The notes below the pieces were generated by a model. That model was not told the DNA's origin, did not search any database, and was given only the letters and a program-made list of their open reading frames with translations. Positions 18,754-27,909 of a stretch of DNA of 64,000 nt are shown in pieces. Where the stretch lies: assembly GCA_003280055.1 (NCBI GenBank), contig QCGG01000002.1, positions 62,001 through 126,000 of the forward strand, written 5' to 3'. Numbering within the stretch: position 1 is the stretch's first letter; each line of letters starts with the position of its first letter. This DNA is from Prochlorococcus sp. AG-363-P19 (lineage in GTDB: Bacteria; Cyanobacteriota; Cyanobacteriia; PCC-6307; Cyanobiaceae). The translations under genes were made by a program, and so were the position numbers.

Positions 18754-21534
18754 TTAGTCTTCCGCAACAAAAAGAAAAGATTCAGTTGAAGAGATCCCTA
18801 CCTTCACTCGAACAGCTGGAAAACCTTGAAAACGCTCTTCCAACAATTCTGTCGCTAGAGGGTTCTCAAGTCTTCTTCGAACCACTCTTCTTAAAGGGCG
18901 CGCGCCATATTCAGGCTCATAACCCTCAGATGCAAGAGCAAGAACAACATCATCATCAACTCTTAAATCAAGATCCTGTTCGGCAAGAAGTAAAGCTAGT
19001 TCAGAAAGTTGAAGCCGAACTATCTTTTCCAAGTGCTTAGCTTGAAGAGGCGAAAAACATATGACTTCATCAATTCGATTTAAAAATTCAGGGCGAAACT
19101 CTTTTGCTAGAGAGACATCAATTTTCTTTTTCAACTTATTTTTCAACTCAAAGCAATCTGCCTCCTCCTGTTGAGATAACTTTGCTGTCTCTAAGATCTC
19201 CCTACTAGCAAGATTGCTAGTCATCACAATGACTGTATGGCAAAAATCAACTGTGCGACCTTGAGAGTCTGTCAAACGCCCATCATCTAATACTTGCAAA
19301 AGCAAATTGAAGACATCTGGATGAGCCTTTTCAATTTCATCTAACAACAGCACTGCATATGGCCTTCTTCTTACAGCCTCAGTAAGTTGCCCACCCTCTT
19401 CATAACCTACATAGCCAGGTGGTGCACCCAACAATCTAGCTACTGCATTCCTTTCCATAAATTCACTCATATCTAACCTCACCAAAGCTTCTTCTTCATC
19501 AAACAGTGAAGAAGCCAATGCTTTTGCCAGCTCTGTCTTCCCGACACCTGTAGGGCCCAAAAATAGAAAGGAGCCAACTGGTCTCCTCGGATCTTTCATG
19601 CCAGCTCTCGCACGTCTAATTGCAGCAGAGACAGCCTTAATAGCCTCTGGCTGACCAACAACTTTCTCCGACAAGAAATTCTCAAGCTCGAGAAGCTTTT
19701 GCCTTTCTCCTGCTAATAATCTCATTACAGGAATGCCCGTCCAACGCGCCACAACATCTGCAATATCTTCTGGTTCAACCTGCTCACGAATCAGTGCAGT
19801 TCCTGATGACTGAATTTGTTCTAAAGCCTCTTCTAACTCTGAGCGGCGTTGTTGAATTCCATAGAGCTCATCATATTGCAACCTAGCGGCTTCTTCTAAG
19901 TCTCCCAAACGCTCTGCATCAGAGATAGCATTTCGCAGTTCTTCATCCTGTTGCAGGAGCTTTCGCAACTCATCAATCTGATCGACTTCCTCTTGCCAAT
20001 GGTCCTGAAGATCTGACAGATTTGAAGCGGCAGCTAGACGGGATTTTTGCAACTCCATTCTTTCTGCTTTTTTTGCCTCATTAGAGGCCAGCAAAGCCAT
20101 CTCAATACGCCGCAACTCTGTTTCTGCCTCTTCTATGACCTGCGGCTTAGATGTGATCTCCATCTTCAATTGGGCGGAAGCTTCATCAATTAAATCAATA
20201 GCTTTATCTGGCAAACAACGATCACTGATATAGCGATCTGCTAAACGATTGGCCGCCTGAACAGCCTCATCAGTAATTGCAACACCATGATGGAGCTCAT
20301 ATCTCTCCTTCAAGCCACGCAAAATCTGAAGACTTAAGTCTAGATTTGGCTCCTTAATTAAAACCTGCTGAAACCTACGACTAAAAGCCTGGTCCTTTTC
20401 TACAGAACGACGAAAATTCTCTGATGTTGTAGCTCCTATGCACCTTAAATCACCCCTTGCAAGAAGAGGTTTTAGCAAGCTTCCAGCATCAGAACTAGAC
20501 CTATCGCTACTAACAAGAGCGTGCAATTCATCAATAAACAAAATCACCGCCGCATCAGGATCACTTACTTCGGTCAAAACAGCTCTTAGTCTTTCCTCAA
20601 ATTGACCCCTAAACTTGGCCCCTGCAATCAATGCTCCTAAATCGAGAGCGATTAATCGCATACCTTTCAACGAATCAGGCACATCCCCATTCACAATTCT
20701 CTGTGCCAATAATTCAACAATTGCAGTTTTTCCAACACCAGGGGCACCTATAAGAACAGGATTATTTTTACCCCTTCTAGATAAGACCTTGATCAACCGC
20801 CTAATTTCTGGGTCACGACCAATAACTGGATCCAACTCTCCTTGCTGAGCAGCTAAAGTTAAATCTCTGCCATACAAATCAATAGCCTTCGGCTCCTGCA
20901 CAAGTTCTAAAGAAGCTGAATCTGCATTTGCAATCTCTACGTCTGATTTTGTTCTAGATAAAGAATTTAACGATGATTTTTGCTTGATACTGTTTTCCCT
21001 AGACACCTCCTTCTTCTTCGATTGCGAAACGGCCAGAAATGAGGGACTTTCATTGGCAGAGTTAGGAACTCCCCTCAATACAACTTCCAACCTTTGTCTA
21101 GGCAATCCAAGCTCTTCAAATAATTCCGCACCAATCCTCGAATCTTTACCTAAAGCAAGCAAAAGGTGCGAAACATCAATTAACCGAGATCCCCAAAGAA
21201 CTCTGGAACGTTCAGCTTCTTCAAGCAAATCCTCCAAATCATCACCTATAAACAACTCTTGGCTTCGGGACATTGGCTGCTCTGCTAAAAAAGCTTCCAA
21301 ACGATCTAACAAATCTGTATTTTCAATAGGCAAATCATCTACCCAATTCCTATAGGAAATATCACTAAATAGAACCTGCAAGATATGCTCTACATCAAGG
21401 TTTTCATGACGCCATCGACGAGCTACATCTTGAGCAGCCAATAAAAGATCCCAAGCATCATTACTAAAGCGATCGGGGTCTGTAGTCAGGCTGCCCTGAC
21501 TAGAAGCCTCTCTAGCAGTTTTAAAATCCATCAA
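18754..21534 (-). CDS. clpB: ClpB-type AAA+ disaggregase (ClpB2-like)
   Basis: Two-ring Hsp100 unfoldase of 926 residues. N domain (two Clp-N repeats, ~residues 20-155), a polar linker at ~160-215 rich in Ser and Lys, AAA1 with Walker A GAPGVGKT at 263-270 and FIDELH, a long coiled-coil M domain (KKAERMELQKSR...), and AAA2 with GPTGVGKT and LLLDEIEKAHPD. Pore loops KFRG and GYVG are present. The M domain and lack of a ClpP-binding [LIV]GF loop in AAA2 indicate ClpB and not ClpC. The N domain and long linker differ from the classical heat-inducible ClpB, which fits the second cyanobacterial paralogue. Two bases separate it from gloA. Confidence 0.92.
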   Translation of the reverse strand: MMDFKTAREASSQGSLTTDPDRFSNDAWDLLLAAQDVARRWRHENLDVEHILQVLFSDISYRNWVDDLPIENTDLLDRLEAFLAEQPMSRSQELFIGDDLEDLLEEAERSRVLWGSRLIDVSHLLLALGKDSRIGAELFEELGLPRQRLEVVLRGVPNSANESPSFLAVSQSKKKEVSRENSIKQKSSLNSLSRTKSDVEIANADSASLELVQEPKAIDLYGRDLTLAAQQGELDPVIGRDPEIRRLIKVLSRRGKNNPVLIGAPGVGKTAIVELLAQRIVNGDVPDSLKGMRLIALDLGALIAGAKFRGQFEERLRAVLTEVSDPDAAVILFIDELHALVSSDRSSSDAGSLLKPLLARGDLRCIGATTSENFRRSVEKDQAFSRRFQQVLIKEPNLDLSLQILRGLKERYELHHGVAITDEAVQAANRLADRYISDRCLPDKAIDLIDEASAQLKMEITSKPQVIEEAETELRRIEMALLASNEAKKAERMELQKSRLAAASNLSDLQDHWQEEVDQIDELRKLLQQDEELRNAISDAERLGDLEEAARLQYDELYGIQQRRSELEEALEQIQSSGTALIREQVEPEDIADVVARWTGIPVMRLLAGERQKLLELENFLSEKVVGQPEAIKAVSAAIRRARAGMKDPRRPVGSFLFLGPTGVGKTELAKALASSLFDEEEALVRLDMSEFMERNAVARLLGAPPGYVGYEEGGQLTEAVRRRPYAVLLLDEIEKAHPDVFNLLLQVLDDGRLTDSQGRTVDFCHTVIVMTSNLASREILETAKLSQQEEADCFELKNKLKKKIDVSLAKEFRPEFLNRIDEVICFSPLQAKHLEKIVRLQLSELALLLAEQDLDLRVDDDVVLALASEGYEPEYGARPLRRVVRRRLENPLATELLEERFQGFPAVRVKVGISSTESFLFVAED

Positions 21535-21536
21535 AT

Positions 21537-21938
21537 TTACGATGCAGGCTCACGAGAATTCATTTGAATCAGTTCAATCTTGTAACCATCAGGATCTTCA
21601 ATAAAAGCAATTACAGTTTTTCCATGTTTCATTGGTCCGGGCTCTCTGACCACAAGACCCCCTCTTTCCGAAATTGCCGAACAGGTTGAATAAATATCCT
21701 CCACACCTAACGCAATATGACCATAGCCTTGTCCAAGCGCATAGTGAGTTTTATCCCAATTGTGCGTTAACTCAAGCACAGTATTTTCACTTTCATCCCC
21801 ATAACCAACAAATGCCAAGGTAAAACGCCCTGATGGGTAATCCTTTCGCCTTAAGATTCTCATACCTAAAACCTCGGTATAAAAAATCAAAGACCTTTCA
21901 AGGTCTCCAACCCTCAGCATCGTGTGCAACATGCGCAT
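21537..21938 (-). CDS. gloA: Lactoylglutathione lyase (glyoxalase I)
   Basis: 133-residue vicinal-oxygen-chelate enzyme converting the methylglyoxal-glutathione hemithioacetal to S-lactoylglutathione. Metal ligands are visible: His near the N-terminus ([11 protein letters not shown]), Glu in TVLELTHNW, His in YGHIALGV and Glu in YKIELIQM, with [19 protein letters not shown] and [12 protein letters not shown] as family signatures. Start ATG at 21938. It precedes clpB by two bases, so both are probably in one stress-related transcript. Confidence 0.94.
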   Translation of the reverse strand: MRMLHTMLRVGDLERSLIFYTEVLGMRILRRKDYPSGRFTLAFVGYGDESENTVLELTHNWDKTHYALGQGYGHIALGVEDIYSTCSAISERGGLVVREPGPMKHGKTVIAFIEDPDGYKIELIQMNSREPAS

Positions 21939-21994
21939 AACTATCGACTCAGAACACCTAGCCAGCTAAGTTCATTCTGCACTTAGTAAGCAGT

Positions 21995-22084
21995 TCATCC
22001 ACCCATGTGAAGATCTAGTAGTGCAATCACACAAATTACTAGACCAAATAAGGGAGGAAACTCAACTAACCTCAAAGGCCCCAT
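21995..22084 (-). CDS. Possible 29-residue single-span membrane peptide
   Basis: Starts at ATG 22084 and ends at TGA 21995, upstream of gloA on the same strand. The translation has a hydrophobic centre, EFPPLFGLVICVIALLDL, with a short basic N-terminus and ends HMGG. That size and shape recall small photosynthetic or NDH membrane subunits, but it matches none that I can name. It lies in the gloA-eno intergenic region, where the eno promoter is also expected. Without conservation data this is a weak call. Confidence 0.25.
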   Translation of the reverse strand: MGPLRLVEFPPLFGLVICVIALLDLHMGG

Positions 22085-22102
22085 ACTCAAAATCTCTAAT
22101 AA

Positions 22103-23404
<1,302 letters not shown>

Positions 23405-23448
23405 TTTAATTAATTTATTAACAACTATTTTGAAATCTTTTATAAATA

Positions 23449-25128
23449 CTATCTAGAGATCGGAATTCTCCTATCTAAACGTGCCTCTCTGCTTGCCTTA
23501 ACTTGTAATTTCAACCAACTAAATAATACTGGAATTCCAAAAAAGATAGGTATAAAAGCTAGCAACGGCTGATCACTCAAGCGAAGCAATGACGCAGAAA
23601 TTGCGCAACTACCTAGCAAAATGGCCTGACTGACTGATTGTTGAACATTGACCATGCGACGAAACTGCCGATCCGATTCACCCATACGAATTTGCAATTG
23701 CAAATCTCCTTGCTCAAGCCTTTCAAGACTTTCATCAAGCCGTTTAGGAAGAGCAACCGCCCTACTACCTATTTCTCCAACCTGCCGCCCTAATTCATTA
23801 AAAAGATCATTTGGGCCAGAGCTACTAGAATTCATAAGTGGAAGAAGGTAAGGCTGCGCTATAGCCATAAGGTTAAAGCCTGGATCTAAGCCTCGACCAA
23901 CCCCTTCAAAAGTAGATAATGCACGCATTACAAAAATAAATTCGACAGGGAGTTGAAAAGGCTGTCCATAAACCAAATCATAAATATCTCCTGATAACTT
24001 CTCAAGTAAATTCGAATCAAAAGGAGGGGTCAAAGCCTCACGTAACATCAATCGCACCAATCGTCGTACAGGACCCAATTCAACACCACTTGCAATAAGT
24101 CCCGCTGCCTGCAATTCCTTAACCAATGCAACTGCATCTCGCAAGGCGGCTGCTCGAACCATGGCACCAAGCCTTCTACGAAGACGATCTGATATAGACC
24201 CCATCATTCCAAAATCGTAATAAATCAAGGCACCATCGCTAGCGACAGCAAGATTTCCCGGGTGAGGGTCCGCATGAAAAAAACCATATCGCACAAGTTG
24301 CTGCAAATAACTAGCAGCTCCGGTGGCAGCGACTTCCGAGGGGTTGACCCCTAACTTAAGTATTGATTGACGATCATTGACTTTAATCCCAGGTAAATAA
24401 TCAAGGCAAAGAATACGCCGCGTACTTAAACTCCAAATCACTGAAGGTACGCGTATTCGAGGATCATCCAAAAATTGCTGCCTAAAACGCGCGGCGTACT
24501 GTGCCTCTTGACGAAAATCAAGTTCCCGAAGCAAAACTCGTCTACTTTCCTTAGCTATACCAATCCAATCCCTCCCTCTTCCCCATGAAGGATGACGCTG
24601 CAACAATGCAGCCACTTGTTGCATCACTTCCAAATCAAGTCGAAATAATTTCTCAAGACCAGGCCTTTGAATCTTTAAAACAATCCTTCTTCCACTACGC
24701 AACCTTGCACGATGAACTTGTGCTAAAGAGGCTGCACCCAGAGGAGTGAGCTCCAAATCAATAATGTCATCGCACCTATCTCCTAATTCTTGATTAAGCA
24801 AAGCCTGAACCTGATCAAAGCCAAAAGGTGGGACTTTATCTTGCAATTCAGAAAGCTTATCTATCCATCCAACAGGAAATACATCTGGTCTCGCAGAGAG
24901 TAATTGGCCCACTTTGATAAACGCTGAGCCCAACTCAATCAGTTCAGTTACTAACCACCTAGCTCTTATTTGTTGGCGAAACTGGCGTCTATGACTACTA
25001 GAACCTCCTATGTATGTCCATGAACGACTATCCCACCAGAGGAAAAAAATCAAACATAAGAATGTCCTCCAAATTCTTAATGCTCGTAATCCACGCTTTA
25101 GTGATTCCAATAATCTAACAAAGAACAT
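23449..25128 (-). CDS. UbiB/ABC1 family atypical kinase (ADCK-like)
   Basis: 559 residues. Kinase-like core with KVGQLLSARPDVFP (KxGQ motif), ALA-type loop LTPLGAASLAQVHRA, the lysine in VLKIQRPG, FFHADPHPGNL and YYDFGMMG (DFG). C-terminal hydrophobic stretches (AILLGSCAISASLLRL, LLAFIPIFFGIPVLFSWL) suggest membrane association. In bacteria UbiB supports quinone biosynthesis; cyanobacterial members are probably linked to plastoquinone or tocopherol metabolism, which is inference. The ATG at 25128 overlaps the upstream stop as TGATG, so I take it over the TTG one codon earlier. Confidence 0.9.
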   Translation of the reverse strand: MFFVRLLESLKRGLRALRIWRTFLCLIFFLWWDSRSWTYIGGSSSHRRQFRQQIRARWLVTELIELGSAFIKVGQLLSARPDVFPVGWIDKLSELQDKVPPFGFDQVQALLNQELGDRCDDIIDLELTPLGAASLAQVHRARLRSGRRIVLKIQRPGLEKLFRLDLEVMQQVAALLQRHPSWGRGRDWIGIAKESRRVLLRELDFRQEAQYAARFRQQFLDDPRIRVPSVIWSLSTRRILCLDYLPGIKVNDRQSILKLGVNPSEVAATGAASYLQQLVRYGFFHADPHPGNLAVASDGALIYYDFGMMGSISDRLRRRLGAMVRAAALRDAVALVKELQAAGLIASGVELGPVRRLVRLMLREALTPPFDSNLLEKLSGDIYDLVYGQPFQLPVEFIFVMRALSTFEGVGRGLDPGFNLMAIAQPYLLPLMNSSSSGPNDLFNELGRQVGEIGSRAVALPKRLDESLERLEQGDLQLQIRMGESDRQFRRMVNVQQSVSQAILLGSCAISASLLRLSDQPLLAFIPIFFGIPVLFSWLKLQVKASREARLDRRIPISR

Positions 25129-25415
25129 CAAGACATTGTTTGCTCAATCTTACGAGTCAAATTAATTACCTTTAATCGCAAACGATCGAGTCTTTCCTGC
25201 GGATGGTCAATATCACTCACGACAGGAGCACTAACTTCTTGACCATCCTCCGATACTGAATTGTCCTCATTCATTCGATCAGCTTCAGCAATCACTTCCT
25301 CATAAAAACTCTTCAATTCTTCTCGTAACCTCCCGGGTCCATCTTTCAAAAGGACATCCATACGTAGCAATAATTGCTTCAACGTGGCCTGAATTAAAAA
25401 ATCTGAGGAGCTCAT
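25128..25415 (-). CDS. Conserved hypothetical, small helical protein upstream of the UbiB kinase
   Basis: 95 residues starting MSSSDFLIQATLKQLLLRM at ATG 25415. Two amphipathic helices (FLIQATLKQLLLRMDVLLK and QERLDRLRLKVINLTRKIEQ) flank an acidic middle. The frame is open upstream to 25598 but that part overlaps the next gene and is hydrophobic nonsense. Its stop overlaps the UbiB start by one base (TGATG), so the two are likely translationally coupled and may function together. No named family recognised. Confidence 0.7.
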   Translation of the reverse strand: MSSSDFLIQATLKQLLLRMDVLLKDGPGRLREELKSFYEEVIAEADRMNEDNSVSEDGQEVSAPVVSDIDHPQERLDRLRLKVINLTRKIEQTMS

Positions 25416-25437
25416 AAAAGACAAAGACCTGAACCAG

Positions 25438-25965
25438 TTAAGGTCTAACAACCCTAGGTAACTCCTGTGGGATAGAAAAAGTCCTTTGTGAAGGAAACTT
25501 CGGAATCCAAGGAATAACTGGAAGTGACTGAGGAACATTTTCAGATTGATTAACCATAAGCTGTTCAATCTCAGGTTTAGTCGAATGGCTCCCAACAACC
25601 TCCGAGGAAACCTTGTTCGTGACAGCCCCTAATGAATTGGACTTAGCACTATCCAAATCAACCTTAATAGAACCTTGAGATTGCTTGAGATGATGATCAG
25701 GTAATAAATCCAAACTTTTCCCACCATGCAAATTGCGAAGCGCATTCAACTCAATACCTGGAAACACCTTTTCATCAAAGGAACTCTTTTGTACTAAGCG
25801 TCCTTGGCTTCCAAGAATTAGCAAACGATGGGTCATTCCATAACTAAAGGCGAAGCAACCGCCAGCGAGAAGAGGCCCCAACCAAAAACGCGGTCGTTTT
25901 TTTAAAGATTGGGGATCTTTCTTTAAAGCCTTCACCAAAACATCGCCTAGTAAATAAATTCTCAC
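25438..25965 (-). CDS. Hypothetical single-span membrane-anchored protein
   Basis: 175 residues from GTG 25965. A basic N-terminus (KKDPQSLKKRPRF) precedes one hydrophobic span (WLGPLLAGGCFAFSYGM) at about residues 28-44; the rest is polar, Pro/Ser-rich and ends IPQELPRVVRP. Topology looks like a short cytoplasmic tail with a periplasmic or lumenal domain. It precedes the small helical gene by 22 bases in the same direction. Function unknown. Confidence 0.65.
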   Translation of the reverse strand: MRIYLLGDVLVKALKKDPQSLKKRPRFWLGPLLAGGCFAFSYGMTHRLLILGSQGRLVQKSSFDEKVFPGIELNALRNLHGGKSLDLLPDHHLKQSQGSIKVDLDSAKSNSLGAVTNKVSSEVVGSHSTKPEIEQLMVNQSENVPQSLPVIPWIPKFPSQRTFSIPQELPRVVRP

Positions 25966-26052
25966 ATATTCTTGTGTTGAAATATTATAAATTCACCATA
26001 ATGCTGCATTCGAATTACAAATTTCTAAAAGTAACTGAAAAAGAAAATCCAA

Positions 26053-26373
26053 TCAGCCTTGATGATTTTCATCCTTATCAAAAGCTAATTTTGCTTGTAG
26101 GGCCATAGATAAATGAACCTCTAAAGCCCCTAATGCCATGGCTTTAGTTGGGTGTAAAGACTCAACAACTGATGACTCTTTTTTTCTTATTATCTCTACA
26201 AGCATCTGACTAAGGTTGGTCCATTCTCCTAATAATGACTCCCATTCCTCTCGCTTAGCAGAAACCTCAGAAGAATCATTATTAGTTACATCACCTTCTT
26301 TCATGGCTAAAATGAATAATGAGTTCAAGTCTTTATGACTGATCTCATTTGGAAGAGAAGTGAATTCTGTCAA
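26053..26373 (-). CDS. Hypothetical helical protein
   Basis: 106 residues from TTG 26373, or 83 from ATG 26304. Acidic, predicted mostly helix (KREEWESLLGEWTNLSQMLV, KAMALGALEVHLSMALQAKL), no membrane span and no recognised domain. Amino-acid composition looks coding, but no family could be named. It is in the same direction as its neighbours but separated by 87 and 231 bases. Confidence 0.55.
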   Translation of the reverse strand: MTEFTSLPNEISHKDLNSLFILAMKEGDVTNNDSSEVSAKREEWESLLGEWTNLSQMLVEIIRKKESSVVESLHPTKAMALGALEVHLSMALQAKLAFDKDENHQG

Positions 26374-26604
26374 GGCAATTCTCCTACATCTATACTTTCA
26401 AACACTATAATTTAAAAATCCACATCCACATAGCTCATACCATGGCGAAATAACCGGTATGTAAGAATAAATACTCAATAATCTGATGATCGATAATGAA
26501 TTTGGCATTATAGAATATGCTTCATAAACAGAAAATTCAGGGTTTATTTTTAAAAAGTATTTCCTATAAAAACCGCATAAATAAAAACATTTAACCACTA
26601 ATTG

Positions 26605-26871
26605 TCAATTTCTGACTGAAGATTGAAGTTTACTCTCACGGTCTTCAAGCAGTGTTCTCAACCATTTTGCTCCTAAGGCAGGAGAAATGGTCCGATCATG
26701 CAGAAAATCACAAATCCATGAATACAATGGGCCTGCATTTGTCTCAAGATTAAACCTTGATTCAAAGGAAAGAACCTGCTCCTTAGTTTTACAAGCACGC
26801 AACTGATCGACAATCGCTTCTCGAACACCCTTGTTAATAATGTTTGAAGGCTGAGTATTTGTAAGGGGCAT
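26605..26871 (-). CDS. Conserved hypothetical small protein
   Basis: 88 residues, ATG at 26871. Balanced composition: VREAIVDQLRACKTKEQVL, then FNLETNAGPLYSWICDFLHD and LGAKWLRTLLEDRES. It appears soluble and helical, and looks like a picocyanobacterial core hypothetical. A partly overlapping frame on the same strand (26673-27017) reads through it and is treated as noise. Function unknown. Confidence 0.65.
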   Translation of the reverse strand: MPLTNTQPSNIINKGVREAIVDQLRACKTKEQVLSFESRFNLETNAGPLYSWICDFLHDRTISPALGAKWLRTLLEDRESKLQSSVRN

Positions 26872-27066
26872 GGGTATAAAGGCGTTAATAGGGTAATGAC
26901 CCAGTACTTCATCATTAGCTCCTTTGTAGCCCCTTGCGCAAGTAGATCTAAACCATTTTCGCTAATTTTTTTGGTTAATGGCCTCTGCAATCCGTAGGCA
27001 AGGCCCAAAAAGTACATGGGCTCTAAGGAATTAGGGCATTTTCTGTGTGCAAAGCAAATCTTTTCT

Positions 27067-27324
27067 TTATTCTTCAGGGAACAACAAGCTTGCCAACTCG
27101 TCTGGATCCACGTCATATACTCTTGCAAGACTTGTTTCAATAGCACTAGTTACCTCACCTGGCAAAAAGCGCATGGCATTTAGGGCATCTTCGGTTATGT
27201 CTTCTGTAAGCAATGTCTCATCGCTTTCTAACTTTTCATCATTTATTACAGCCATTACCCAACTTTGATAGGCATAAACCAAATCAGAGAACTCAAGTTC
27301 AGGGTCATTCAAGTCCAAAATCAT
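27067..27324 (-). CDS. Conserved hypothetical acidic small protein
   Basis: 85 residues, ATG at 27324, strongly acidic. Begins MILDLNDPELEFSDLVYAYQ, and ends LARVYDVDPDELASLLFPEE. No membrane span. Divergent from the 27375 gene with only 50 bases between, so their promoters share that space. Function not recognised. Confidence 0.65.
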   Translation of the reverse strand: MILDLNDPELEFSDLVYAYQSWVMAVINDEKLESDETLLTEDITEDALNAMRFLPGEVTSAIETSLARVYDVDPDELASLLFPEE

Positions 27325-27374
27325 TTTTCAATGCCGATCTTTAGGCAACACCAGTCTGTACATTAAAAGAAAGA

Positions 27375-27830
27375 ATGTCTGAAAGCGATGCTTCTCTAAA
27401 AACTCACATCCAAGGAAAGCTGTTTGATTTAGCCTTATTTGAATTAGTAAAGAATTATCGCGAAAGTTTCAAACCTCTGTGGTCTACAGATAGTTGGGTC
27501 AAATTTCTTATATTTCTTGCCCTGAGATCTGGGCTGTCTGGCGAACAAGAAGCAATCGGGATTTTCGTCAAAGCATTGGGAAATAAGGTGACCTCGAAAA
27601 TGCGAAGAGTTTTCTTTGAAAGAAGACTCGAGGCAATAGGTCTGCTTGTAATGGCCGATCCAGCAGAAAAACAAGTCTTGATCATGCCCATGAATCCAAA
27701 AACAAATCTCACTAAGGATCAAGCTGCTGAAGCAATTGAGGCAGTTGGCCTGGAGAAGAGAACCATTCCTGATCAAACTAATTGGAAGCAACTTGATTCC
27801 TTGATCGCAATCCCTTGGAAAATCGACTAA
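27375..27830 (+). CDS. Conserved hypothetical protein
   Basis: 151 residues, ATG at 27375. Amphipathic helices (KLFDLALFELVKNYRESF, WVKFLIFLALRSG) lead into a segment VTSKMRRVFFERRLEAIGLLVMADPAEKQVLIMP with two likely beta strands. I recognise no named family; the composition suggests a soluble or membrane-peripheral protein. It is 79 bases upstream of valS in the same direction and may share its promoter. Confidence 0.65.
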   Translation: MSESDASLKTHIQGKLFDLALFELVKNYRESFKPLWSTDSWVKFLIFLALRSGLSGEQEAIGIFVKALGNKVTSKMRRVFFERRLEAIGLLVMADPAEKQVLIMPMNPKTNLTKDQAAEAIEAVGLEKRTIPDQTNWKQLDSLIAIPWKID

Positions 27831-27909
27831 AAAAAACTGATTTGTTAGCAATCCAGTCATAAGTTATACGCACTTTGCGACCATGGTCAAAGCGCTTTCT
27901 ACTTAAGCC

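Noticed and set aside
26398-26598. 66-codon minus-strand frame in the 231-base gap
   Set aside because: Low-complexity hydrophobic and aromatic composition with a weak GTG start; looks like AT-rich chance.
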